This document shows positions 33,359-40,412 of a stretch of DNA of 64,000 bases, piece after piece. This stretch comes from Streptomyces sp. CNQ-509 (GTDB lineage: Bacteria; Actinomycetota; Actinomycetes; Streptomycetales; Streptomycetaceae): assembly GCF_001011035.1 (NCBI RefSeq), contig NZ_CP011492.1, positions 7,309,447 through 7,373,446 of the forward strand, given 5' to 3'. The position numbers were made by a program, and so were the translations under genes. Each line of letters opens with the position of its first letter. Position 1 is the stretch's first letter. The notes below the pieces were generated by a model, which did not search any database, was not told where the DNA came from, and saw nothing but the letters and a program-made list of their open reading frames with translations.

Positions 33359-34158
33359 ACCTGCGCCCGTTGCTCCGGAGGCTGCCCGCCGTGCTGGTGG
33401 CCGGTGCCGCCGTGGGGGTGTGGTACCTGATCAGCATGGTGGTGCTGGCCGAGGACCGGCGCTTCCTCTTCCCGCCGCCGCACGACGTGGTGCGCGTGGG
33501 GTTCCTCGACGGCGACAACCGGGCCGAACTCCTCGACGCCCTGCTGCTGTCCGCGCAGGTCGCCTCGCTCGGGCTGCTCATCTCGGCGGCCGGGGCGATC
33601 GCGATGGCGATCCTGATGAGCCAGGCCCGGTGGCTGGAACGTTCCCTCTTCCCGTACTTCGTCGTGCTGCAGGTGACGCCGATCCTCGCGCTGGTCCCGC
33701 TCTTCGGCTTCTGGTGGGGCTACGGGTTCTCCACCCGGGTGCTCGTCTGCGTCATCATCGCCTTCTTCCCCATCCTCACCAGCACGCTCTTCGGCATCCG
33801 CTCCGCCGACTCCTCGTACCACGATCTGTTCAGGCTCCAGAACGCCGGCCGGCTGACCCGGCTCTGGAAGCTCCAACTGCCCGCCGCGCTGCCGCACATC
33901 TTCACCGGGCTGCGGATCGCCGCCGGGATGTCCGTGGTCGGCGCCATCGTCGGCGACTTCTTCTTCCGCCAGGGGCAGCCGGGCATCGGAGTGCTCATCG
34001 ACCTGTACCAGTCGCGGCTGCAGTCCGAGCAGTTGCTCGCGGCGGTGCTGGTCTCCTCGCTCTTCGGCGTGCTGGTCTTCTGGTTCTTCGGCCGGCTCGC
34101 CCGGATCGTCGTCGGCGGCTGGCACGAGTCCGCGGACGAACCGGGCGCGAAGGACTGA
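33355..34158 (+). CDS. ABC transporter permease (NMT1-type importer)
   Basis: A 267-residue permease with six hydrophobic segments and the coupling loop DLFRLQNAGRLTRLWKLQLP. TPILALVPLFGFWWGYG and FFPILTSTLFGIRSAD are family features shared with the permease at 10033-10878. It completes the importer that begins at 30388. The start ATG 33355 overlaps the methyltransferase stop by 4 bp (ATGA). The C-terminus ends ESADEPGAKD, outside the membrane. Confidence 0.9.
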   Translation: MNLRPLLRRLPAVLVAGAAVGVWYLISMVVLAEDRRFLFPPPHDVVRVGFLDGDNRAELLDALLLSAQVASLGLLISAAGAIAMAILMSQARWLERSLFPYFVVLQVTPILALVPLFGFWWGYGFSTRVLVCVIIAFFPILTSTLFGIRSADSSYHDLFRLQNAGRLTRLWKLQLPAALPHIFTGLRIAAGMSVVGAIVGDFFFRQGQPGIGVLIDLYQSRLQSEQLLAAVLVSSLFGVLVFWFFGRLARIVVGGWHESADEPGAKD

Positions 34159-34232
34159 TCCTCTCCGGTACGCCGCCCGCTCGGGGCAACGGGTCCGTAC
34201 GTCCGATCCGGTAGGCGAAAACCGGACGAAGG

Positions 34233-34262
34233 TTCGGGAAAGAGGCCCCGGGCGGGTATGAT
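34233..34262 (+). promoter_or_regulatory. promoter of the XRE regulator gene
   Basis: TATGAT (34257-34262) is a near-perfect -10 box; TTCGGG (34233-34238), 18 bp upstream, is a weak -35. The ATG at 34258 lies inside this -10 box, which argues that translation starts downstream at 34309. Confidence 0.5.
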
Positions 34263-34308
34263 TCCGCGCTGGCGACGGGATGGTGAACCGACCGGCGGGG
34301 GAGGGGAG

Positions 34309-35226
34309 ATGGCGGGGTCAGTACCGGTGGCCGGCGGGCGCCGGCTGCCCGGGGGCGGCGCGGACCCCGGCCGGGGCGGGCCCACGATCCGGCGGATCGT
34401 CCTCGGCTCCCGGCTGCGCAGGCTGCGCGTCAGGCGCGGCGTCGGACTCGACGCGGCGGCGCAGGCGATCCGGGCCTCGGTGCCCAAGATGAGCCGGCTC
34501 GAACGCGGCCAGGGCGGCTGCAAGGAGCGCGACATCGCGGACCTGCTCACGCTCTACGCGGTCACCGACATCCGGGAGCGCGAAACGTACCTCGCGCTGG
34601 CCCGCGGCGCCAACACCCCCGGCTGGTGGCAGCAGTACGGCGATCTGACGCCGCGCTGGCTGGAGACGTACCTCGGGCTCGAGGAGGGCGCGACGCTCAT
34701 CCGCGGCTACCAGTCGCACCGCGTACCGGACCTGCTCCAGACCCCCGCCTACGCCGCCGCGCTCGCGCGGCTGACGTACCCCGACGACAGCGCCGGCGCC
34801 GTGGCCCGCCGCGTCGACCTGCTGGAGCGCCGCCAGCAGCTCCTCGCCAGGTCCGACCCGCCGCGCTGCTGGCAGCTCATCGACGAGGGCGCGCTGCGCC
34901 GCAGCGTGGGCGGCCCCGCGGTGATGCGCGAGCAGATACGCCATCTGATCCGGCTGCACAGCGCGGAGTTCCCGGAGATCGCGGTGCACGTCGTGCCGCT
35001 GCGGACCTCCGCGGCGACGGTGCTGGCCGGCTCGGTGACGCTGCTGCGCTTCGCCGAGGCGGACCTGCCGGACATCGCGTACCTGGAGCAGCTCACCGGA
35101 GCGCTCTACCTCGACGACGCCGACGACGTCGAGCGGCACCGGCTGGCCGTCGACCGGCTGGCGGCGCCGGCCACGGAGCTGACGAACACCGACACGTTCC
35201 TGCGGCAGCTCCTGCACGCCACCTGA
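34309..35226 (+). CDS. XRE-family regulator with DUF5753 domain
   Basis: A protein of about 305 residues with an N-terminal helix-turn-helix (RLRRLRVRRGVGLDAAAQAI, ASVPKMSRLERGQG) and a C-terminal DUF5753 domain (GANTPGWWQQYGDLTPRWLETYLGLEEGA, YQSHRVPDLLQTPAYA). Such regulators are found throughout Streptomyces next to small DUF397 proteins, and the pairs are thought to act together in development and antibiotic control. ATG 34309 follows GGGGGAGGGGAG; the earlier in-frame ATG at 34258 falls in a -10 box. The DUF397 partner follows after a 211-bp operator-rich gap. Confidence 0.88.
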   Translation: MAGSVPVAGGRRLPGGGADPGRGGPTIRRIVLGSRLRRLRVRRGVGLDAAAQAIRASVPKMSRLERGQGGCKERDIADLLTLYAVTDIRERETYLALARGANTPGWWQQYGDLTPRWLETYLGLEEGATLIRGYQSHRVPDLLQTPAYAAALARLTYPDDSAGAVARRVDLLERRQQLLARSDPPRCWQLIDEGALRRSVGGPAVMREQIRHLIRLHSAEFPEIAVHVVPLRTSAATVLAGSVTLLRFAEADLPDIAYLEQLTGALYLDDADDVERHRLAVDRLAAPATELTNTDTFLRQLLHAT

Positions 35227-35359
35227 CGGCCCGCCCGCTCCTTCCCTTCGCAGCCCCCCGGACCACACGGTCCGAGGGCCTTCCGCCTGTTCCCGTACGG
35301 TAGTTCGGCCGATTCGATCACCCTGCGCCACCGTGCTCCGAGCGCTGGGTGATAGCTGG

Positions 35360-35412
35360 ATGAAATTTCATTTGTAAGTGCATCCGCAAGCACAGACGCA
35401 AGTACAGTACGC
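35360..35412 (+). promoter_or_regulatory. operator candidate: palindrome plus three 12-bp repeats
   Basis: ATGAAATTTCAT (35360-35371) is a perfect 12-bp palindrome. It is followed by three tandem degenerate repeats beginning AAGNRC and ending in CGC: AAGTGCATCCGC (35376-35387), AAGCACAGACGC (35388-35399) and AAGTACAGTACGC (35400-35412). The block is strikingly A/T-rich for this genome and ends 25 bp before the DUF397 ATG. It is the natural binding site for the adjacent XRE protein. Confidence 0.55.
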
Positions 35413-35437
35413 AAAAGATCAGTGGGAAGGAGCAGCC

Positions 35438-35680
35438 ATGCAGGTCGTGAACGGTGTGCCCGCGGGCCGGCTGGGGAACGTCGAGTGGCGCAAGAGCCAC
35501 CACAGCAACCCCAACGGCGAGTGCGTGGAGCTGGCCGGGCTGTCCGGCGGGGAGGTCGCGGTCCGCAACTCGCGGGACCCGCAGGGCCCCGCGCTGGTCT
35601 ACGGGCCCGCGGGGCTGGCCGCGTTCCTGCGTGCCGCCAAGGAAGGGGACTTCGACGACCTCGTCACCGCCGGCGCCTGA
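35438..35680 (+). CDS. DUF397 protein, partner of the XRE regulator
   Basis: An 80-residue DUF397 protein with the family pattern VEWRKSHHSNPNGECVELAGL, VAVRNSRDPQGPALVYGPAGLAAFL and DFDD near the end. DUF397 proteins (for example those beside AbaA- and Scr1-type regulators) bind and modulate the neighbouring XRE protein. ATG 35438 follows GGGAAGGAG; a longer in-frame start (35378) would overlap the operator repeats. Full length for the family. Confidence 0.9.
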   Translation: MQVVNGVPAGRLGNVEWRKSHHSNPNGECVELAGLSGGEVAVRNSRDPQGPALVYGPAGLAAFLRAAKEGDFDDLVTAGA

Positions 35681-35704
35681 CCGGAACGCCACGGAGGTGC
35701 GCGG

Positions 35705-37711
35705 CTACGGCACGGACTCGCCCGCCAGCGCCGCGACCCGGGCCGCGCTGTCGCAGCCGGAGGCACGCAGCCGCCCGCCTGCCGCGGCGTACGCGCGGCC
35801 CAGGACGGCGCGCTCCTGCGCGGAGGCGCCGCGGCGCAGCGCGTTGAGGTGGACGCGCTCCCCGGCGGCGATGTGCCCGGCGGCGACCGTGCCCAGCCGG
35901 TCCAGCGCGGCGTCGAACTCCGGCCCGGCGGGCTCCTCCAGGCGCAGCAGCGCCAGCAGGGCGCGGGCGAGCGCCGCCGGCCCGTGGCCGGCGTCGTCGG
36001 GGCAGAGCGCGTACGCCGTCGAGCCGGTCCCGGAGCGCGCCGCGGCCCGGCCCGCCTCCACGTGCGCCACCAGCAGCCCCGTCAGCTCGCGCAGCACTGC
36101 GCGCCGGTCCGCCTCCTCGCTGCGCACCGCGCTCAGCAGGTGCTCCACCCTGCGGTGGTCGGCCAGCACCAGGTCGACCACGTCGGCCCCGGACGGCGGC
36201 GGGCTCTCCGCGGGACGGGTCCAGCCGAACGTCAGGCCCACCGCATGGCGCCAGTTGGCGTACTCCGCGGACCTGCGGCTCTCCGGCATCCGCGGCAGCC
36301 ACTCCGCCGCCCGGTGCCAGTTGCGCCGCAGCCCCTCCAGGTCCGGCCAGTAGCCGACCGCGAGCCCCGCCGCGTACGCCGCGCCCAGCGAGACCGTCTC
36401 CGCCATCATCGGCCGGACGACGGGCACGTCCAGGACGTCGGCGACGAACTGCATGAGCAGGTTGTCCGCCGTCATGCCGCCGTCGACGCGGAGGCCGGAG
36501 AGCGCCAGACCCGAGTCGGCGTTCATCGCGTCCACCACCTCCCGCGTCTGCCAGCCCGTCGCCTCCAGCACCGCCCGCGCCAGATGCCCCCTGGTGATGT
36601 ACGAGGTGAGCCCGGCGATCACGCCCCGCGCCTCGCTGTGCCAGTGCGGCGCGAAGAGCCCCGAGAACGCCGGCACGATGTAGCAGCCGCCGTTGTCGTC
36701 GACGGTCTGCGCCAGCGTCTCGATCTCCGGCGCGCTGCCGATCAGCCGCAGCCCGTCGCGGAACCACTGCACCAGCGACCCCGTCACCGCGATCGAGCCC
36801 TCCAGCGCGTACACCGCCGGCTCGTCCCCGATCTTGAAGCCGACGGTCGTCAGCAGCCCGTGCCGGGAGGCCGCCGGCGTCTCGCCGGTGTTGAGCAGCA
36901 GAAAACTGCCCGTGCCGTACGTGCATTTGGCCTCGCCGGGAGCGAAGCAGGTCTGGCCGAAGAGCGCCGCCTGCTGGTCGCCGAGCGCCGCGGCGATGCG
37001 GATGCCGGGGACGACGGTGGTCGTCGTGCCGTACGTCTGCGTGGAGGAGCGGATCTCCGGCAGCATCGCCTGCGGCACGCCGAAGAAGTCCAGCAACTCG
37101 TCGTCCCACGACAGGGTGCGCAGGTTCATCAGCATCGTGCGGCTGGCGTTGGTGACGTCGGTGATGTGCAGCCCGCCCGCGGGCCCGCCGGTCAGGTTCC
37201 AGATCAGCCAGCTCTCCATCGTGCCGAAGAGCACGTCACCGCGCTCCGCCCGCTCCCGGAGGCCGGGGGTGGAGTCCAGCAGCCAGCGGATCCGCGGCGC
37301 GGAGAAGTACGTGGCCAGCGGCAGCCCGCAGAGCGCGCGCACCCGGTCCGCGCGCGGGTCCCGGGCGAGCCGCTCGGCCAGCTCGTCGGTACGGGTGTCC
37401 TGCCAGACGACGGCGCGGGCGGCCGGGCGGCCGGTGTGCCGGTCCCACAGCACCGTCGTCTCCCGCTGGTTGGCGATGCCCAGCGCGACGACCTGGCCGG
37501 CGTCGGCGCCCGCCTCCGCCAGGGTCCGCGGCACGATCCGGCGCAGGTTCCGCCAGATCTCCACGGCGTCGTGCTCGACCCAGCCGGGCCGCGGGAAGTA
37601 CTGCTTGTGCTCGCGCTGCACCACGGAGACCAGCCGGCCCTGGGCGTCGAAGAGGATGCACCGGGTGGACGTCGTGCCCTGGTCCACCGACATCACGTAC
37701 CGTTGCACCAC
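35705..37711 (-). CDS. glycerol kinase with C-terminal hemerythrin-like domain
   Basis: A 668-residue fusion. Residues 1-500 are a complete FGGY-type glycerol kinase: SVDQGTTSTRCILFD, IANQRETTVLWDRHTG, ALGDQQAALFGQ and GGMTADNLLMQF. Residues 503-655 are helical and resemble a hemerythrin HHE domain: VVDLVLADHRRVEHLL, then AHVEAG, EPAGPEFDAALDRL, and GHIAAGERVHL. The His positions of a diiron site are mostly present, but the HxxxE glutamates appear lost, so iron binding is doubtful. Typical glycerol kinases end near 500 residues. It is divergent from nothing but runs toward the DUF397 gene; a GylR-type regulator lies just upstream. The paralogue at 38734 lacks the extra domain. Confidence 0.8.
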   Translation of the reverse strand: MVQRYVMSVDQGTTSTRCILFDAQGRLVSVVQREHKQYFPRPGWVEHDAVEIWRNLRRIVPRTLAEAGADAGQVVALGIANQRETTVLWDRHTGRPAARAVVWQDTRTDELAERLARDPRADRVRALCGLPLATYFSAPRIRWLLDSTPGLRERAERGDVLFGTMESWLIWNLTGGPAGGLHITDVTNASRTMLMNLRTLSWDDELLDFFGVPQAMLPEIRSSTQTYGTTTTVVPGIRIAAALGDQQAALFGQTCFAPGEAKCTYGTGSFLLLNTGETPAASRHGLLTTVGFKIGDEPAVYALEGSIAVTGSLVQWFRDGLRLIGSAPEIETLAQTVDDNGGCYIVPAFSGLFAPHWHSEARGVIAGLTSYITRGHLARAVLEATGWQTREVVDAMNADSGLALSGLRVDGGMTADNLLMQFVADVLDVPVVRPMMAETVSLGAAYAAGLAVGYWPDLEGLRRNWHRAAEWLPRMPESRRSAEYANWRHAVGLTFGWTRPAESPPPSGADVVDLVLADHRRVEHLLSAVRSEEADRRAVLRELTGLLVAHVEAGRAAARSGTGSTAYALCPDDAGHGPAALARALLALLRLEEPAGPEFDAALDRLGTVAAGHIAAGERVHLNALRRGASAQERAVLGRAYAAAGGRLRASGCDSAARVAALAGESVP

Positions 37712-37780
37712 GCCGCCCCCGCTCCGTACCGGCTGCCCCGCCCGGACAGCCCGTCTCGTCTCCTCGGTCCCGCGCGGCCG

Positions 37781-38548
37781 TCACCGGCGGGACGCGCCCA
37801 GGTCACGCGAGACCGACCTGGCCGTGCCGAGCACCAGACCCACCAGATCCTCGCGGAGCGCGCCGGAGCGCTCGCAGAGCCGCTCGGCCGGCCCCGAGAT
37901 GCCGAGCGCGCCGACGACGAGACCGCCGGGGCCGCGCAGCGGCGCCGCGATCCCCGCCTCCTCCAGGCGCCGTTCGCCGTGCTCGCCGGCCCAGCCCGCC
38001 TCGCGCACCCGCCGCAGCTCCGCCAGGATCGCCGCGGGCGCGGTGAGCGTCCTCGGCGTGTACGCGGCCGGGGGCCCGCCGCCCACCGCCGCCGGGGCGT
38101 TCACGTCGTACGCGAGCAGCACCTTGCCCAGCGCGGTCGCGTGCGCCGGCAGCGTCGCGGCCACGTCGAGGGTCTGCTGCGGGTCGCCGGGCCGGAAGAC
38201 GTGGTGGACGACGAGGACCCGGCCGTCGGCCGGGACGCCGATGCGCACCGCCTCACGGCTTCTGGCGGCCAGCCCGTCGGCCCAGTTCAGGGCGCGGGAG
38301 CGGAGTTCGTTGGCGTCGACGTGGCCGGAGCGGAGGTCGCGGAGCGTGTCGCCGATCCGGTACTTGCCGGTGTCGCGGTCCTGCTCGACGAACCCCACCT
38401 GCTGCAGCGTCCGCAGCAGCCCGTGCACCGTGCCCTTCGCCAGGCCCAGCGACCCGGCCAGCTCGCTGACTCCGAGGCGGCCGGAACCGCGCGCCAGCAA
38501 GTGCAGTATCGCCGCCGCGCGTTCAACCGACTGAACCGGACCTGGCAC
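37781..38548 (-). CDS. IclR-family regulator, GylR-like (glycerol)
   Basis: A 255-residue IclR regulator similar to Streptomyces GylR: VQSVERAAAILHLLARGSGRLGVSELAGSLGLAKGTVHGLLRTLQ spans the winged helix (seen as consecutive short motifs), and the effector domain contains HATALGKVLLAYD and GALGISGPAERL. GylR represses glycerol uptake and kinase genes until glycerol or glycerol-3-phosphate is present. I chose GTG 38548 because GylR proteins begin right before the VQSVERAA segment; a longer frame to 38611 exists. It sits between two glycerol kinase genes, one on each strand, and probably controls both. Confidence 0.85.
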   Translation of the reverse strand: MPGPVQSVERAAAILHLLARGSGRLGVSELAGSLGLAKGTVHGLLRTLQQVGFVEQDRDTGKYRIGDTLRDLRSGHVDANELRSRALNWADGLAARSREAVRIGVPADGRVLVVHHVFRPGDPQQTLDVAATLPAHATALGKVLLAYDVNAPAAVGGGPPAAYTPRTLTAPAAILAELRRVREAGWAGEHGERRLEEAGIAAPLRGPGGLVVGALGISGPAERLCERSGALREDLVGLVLGTARSVSRDLGASRR

Positions 38549-38605
38549 GCGCCGACCATAAGCCTCCGTGCCCCGCCGGTGAAAGCGGGGTGCAGCAGAT
38601 TCGTT

Positions 38606-38616
38606 CGACAATGTCG
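38606..38616 (+). promoter_or_regulatory. candidate GylR operator
   Basis: CGACAATGTCG is a palindrome (5-bp arms, 1-bp centre) within TTCGTTCGACAATGTCGGC, between the divergent regulator and glycerol kinase genes. A TTGACG at 38628-38633 is a possible -35 for the kinase, with no good -10. IclR-type operators have this form; assignment to this regulator is inferred. Confidence 0.35.
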
Positions 38617-38733
38617 GCAGGGCGTCGTTGACGGCGGGATTCCACGCTGGTCATGTACTCACCACGGGCCGGGGTGCCGGCGCAGCGGCACGGTCCCGGC
38701 GACCGATGCGACGTTTCGGAGCAGGAGCAGACC

Positions 38734-40293
38734 GTGACCGACGATTTCAGCGCCCCCTCCCCGCAGCGCCCCGGCCCGTTCATTGCGGCTATCGATCAGG
38801 GGACGACTTCGAGCCGGTGCATCGTGTTCGACACCGATGGCCGGATCGTGTCGGTGGACCAGAAGGAACACGAGCAGATCTTCCCCAAGCCCGGCTGGGT
38901 CGAGCACAACGCCACCGAGATCTGGCGCAACGTCCAGCAGGTCGTCGACGGCGCCGTCGCCAAAGCCGGCATCACCCGCACCGACGTCAAAGCCATCGGC
39001 ATCACCAACCAACGCGAAACCACCCTGCTCTGGGACAAGCACACCGGCGAACCCGTCGCCAACGCCATCGTCTGGCAAGACACCCGCACCGCCGAACTCT
39101 GCCGCCAACTCGGCGGCACCCAAGGACAAGACCGCTTCCGCGCCGCCACCGGCCTGCCCCTGGCCTCCTACTTCGCCGGCCCCAAAATCCGCTGGCTCCT
39201 CGACAACACCCCCGGCCTCCTCGCCCGCGCCGAAGCCGGCGACATCCTCTTCGGCACCATGGACTCCTGGGTCATCTGGAACCTCACCGGAGGCCCCGGC
39301 CGCGGCGTCCACGTCACCGACGTCACCAACGCCTCCCGCACCATGCTCATGAACCTCGAAACCCTCGACTGGGACCCCGCCATCTGCGAAGCCATGGGCG
39401 TCCCCCTCGCGGTCCTCCCCCAGATCCGCTCCTCCGCCGAGGTCTACGGCCACGCCGCCTCCGGCACCCTCACCGGCATCCCGGTCGCCTCCGCACTGGG
39501 CGACCAGCAAGCCGCACTCTTCGGACAGACCTGCTTCGACCAGGGCGAAGCCAAATCCACCTACGGCACCGGCACCTTCCTCCTCATGAACACCGCCGGC
39601 GAACCCGTCCACTCCGAAAACGGCCTCATCACCACCGTCGGCTACCGCATCGGAGACCAGAGCGCCGTCTACGCCCTGGAAGGCTCCATCGCCATCACCG
39701 GCGCCCTGGTCCAGTGGATGCGCGACCAGATGGGCATCATCTCCACCGCCGCCGAAATCGAAACCCTCGCCCTGAGCGTCGAAGACAACGGCGGCGCCTA
39801 CTTCGTCCCCGCCTTCTCCGGCCTCTTCGCCCCCTACTGGCGCGACGACGCCCGCGGCGTCATCGCCGGACTCACCCGCTACGTCACCAAAGCACACCTC
39901 GCCCGCGCCGTCCTGGAAGCCACCGCCTGGCAGACCCGCGAAATCGTCGACGCCATGACCAAAGACTCCGGCGTCGAACTCACCTCCCTCAAAGTCGACG
40001 GCGGCATGACCGCCAACAACCTCCTCATGCAAACCCTCGCCGACGTCCTCGACGCCCCCGTCGTCCGCCCCCTGGTCGCCGAAACCACCTGCCTGGGCGC
40101 CGCCTACGCCGCCGGACTCGCCGTCGGCTACTGGCCCGACACCGACGCCCTGCGCGCCAACTGGCGCCGCGCCGCCGAATGGACCCCCCGCATGGACGAA
40201 ACCACCCGCGAACGCGAATACAAGGACTGGCTCAAAGCAGTCCAGCGCACCATGGGCTGGACGGAGGACACCCGGGGTCCGGGCCTGCGGTGA
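38734..40293 (+). CDS. glpK: glycerol kinase
   Basis: A 519-residue ATP-dependent glycerol kinase (glycerol to glycerol-3-phosphate): AAIDQGTTSSRCIVFDTDG, WDKHTGEP, TYGTGTFLLMNT, ALGDQQAALFGQ and GGMTANNLLMQTLADVLDAP. All FGGY-kinase regions are present and the length is normal. GTG 38734 follows GGAGCAGGAGC. No glpF or glpD is adjacent. From about 38960 the gene prefers GAA, AAA and CAA over GAG, AAG and CAG and is very C-rich on the coding strand, unlike the paralogue at 35705-37711, which may indicate a separate origin. Confidence 0.93.
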   Translation: MTDDFSAPSPQRPGPFIAAIDQGTTSSRCIVFDTDGRIVSVDQKEHEQIFPKPGWVEHNATEIWRNVQQVVDGAVAKAGITRTDVKAIGITNQRETTLLWDKHTGEPVANAIVWQDTRTAELCRQLGGTQGQDRFRAATGLPLASYFAGPKIRWLLDNTPGLLARAEAGDILFGTMDSWVIWNLTGGPGRGVHVTDVTNASRTMLMNLETLDWDPAICEAMGVPLAVLPQIRSSAEVYGHAASGTLTGIPVASALGDQQAALFGQTCFDQGEAKSTYGTGTFLLMNTAGEPVHSENGLITTVGYRIGDQSAVYALEGSIAITGALVQWMRDQMGIISTAAEIETLALSVEDNGGAYFVPAFSGLFAPYWRDDARGVIAGLTRYVTKAHLARAVLEATAWQTREIVDAMTKDSGVELTSLKVDGGMTANNLLMQTLADVLDAPVVRPLVAETTCLGAAYAAGLAVGYWPDTDALRANWRRAAEWTPRMDETTREREYKDWLKAVQRTMGWTEDTRGPGLR

Positions 40294-40412
40294 CCTCGGC
40301 GCCGTGCCGAATGTGCGTGCTCCCGGCACTGGTGCGCGGCGCGTACTATCGGCCACGGCGGCACCCCCCTTCCTCCCGCCGGCCGTAGTTCGCGAGACGA
40401 GGGAGACCGAGC

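Noticed and set aside
35849..38737. A 962-residue plus-strand open frame across the fused glycerol kinase and GylR genes
   Set aside because: It is an antisense shadow of two well-supported minus-strand genes, with an Arg/Pro-rich composition and no domain.
38659..40356. A 565-residue open frame antisense to glpK
   Set aside because: It is Gly/Ala/Asp-rich low complexity created by the strong C bias of the glycerol kinase codons; no motif or ribosome site supports it.
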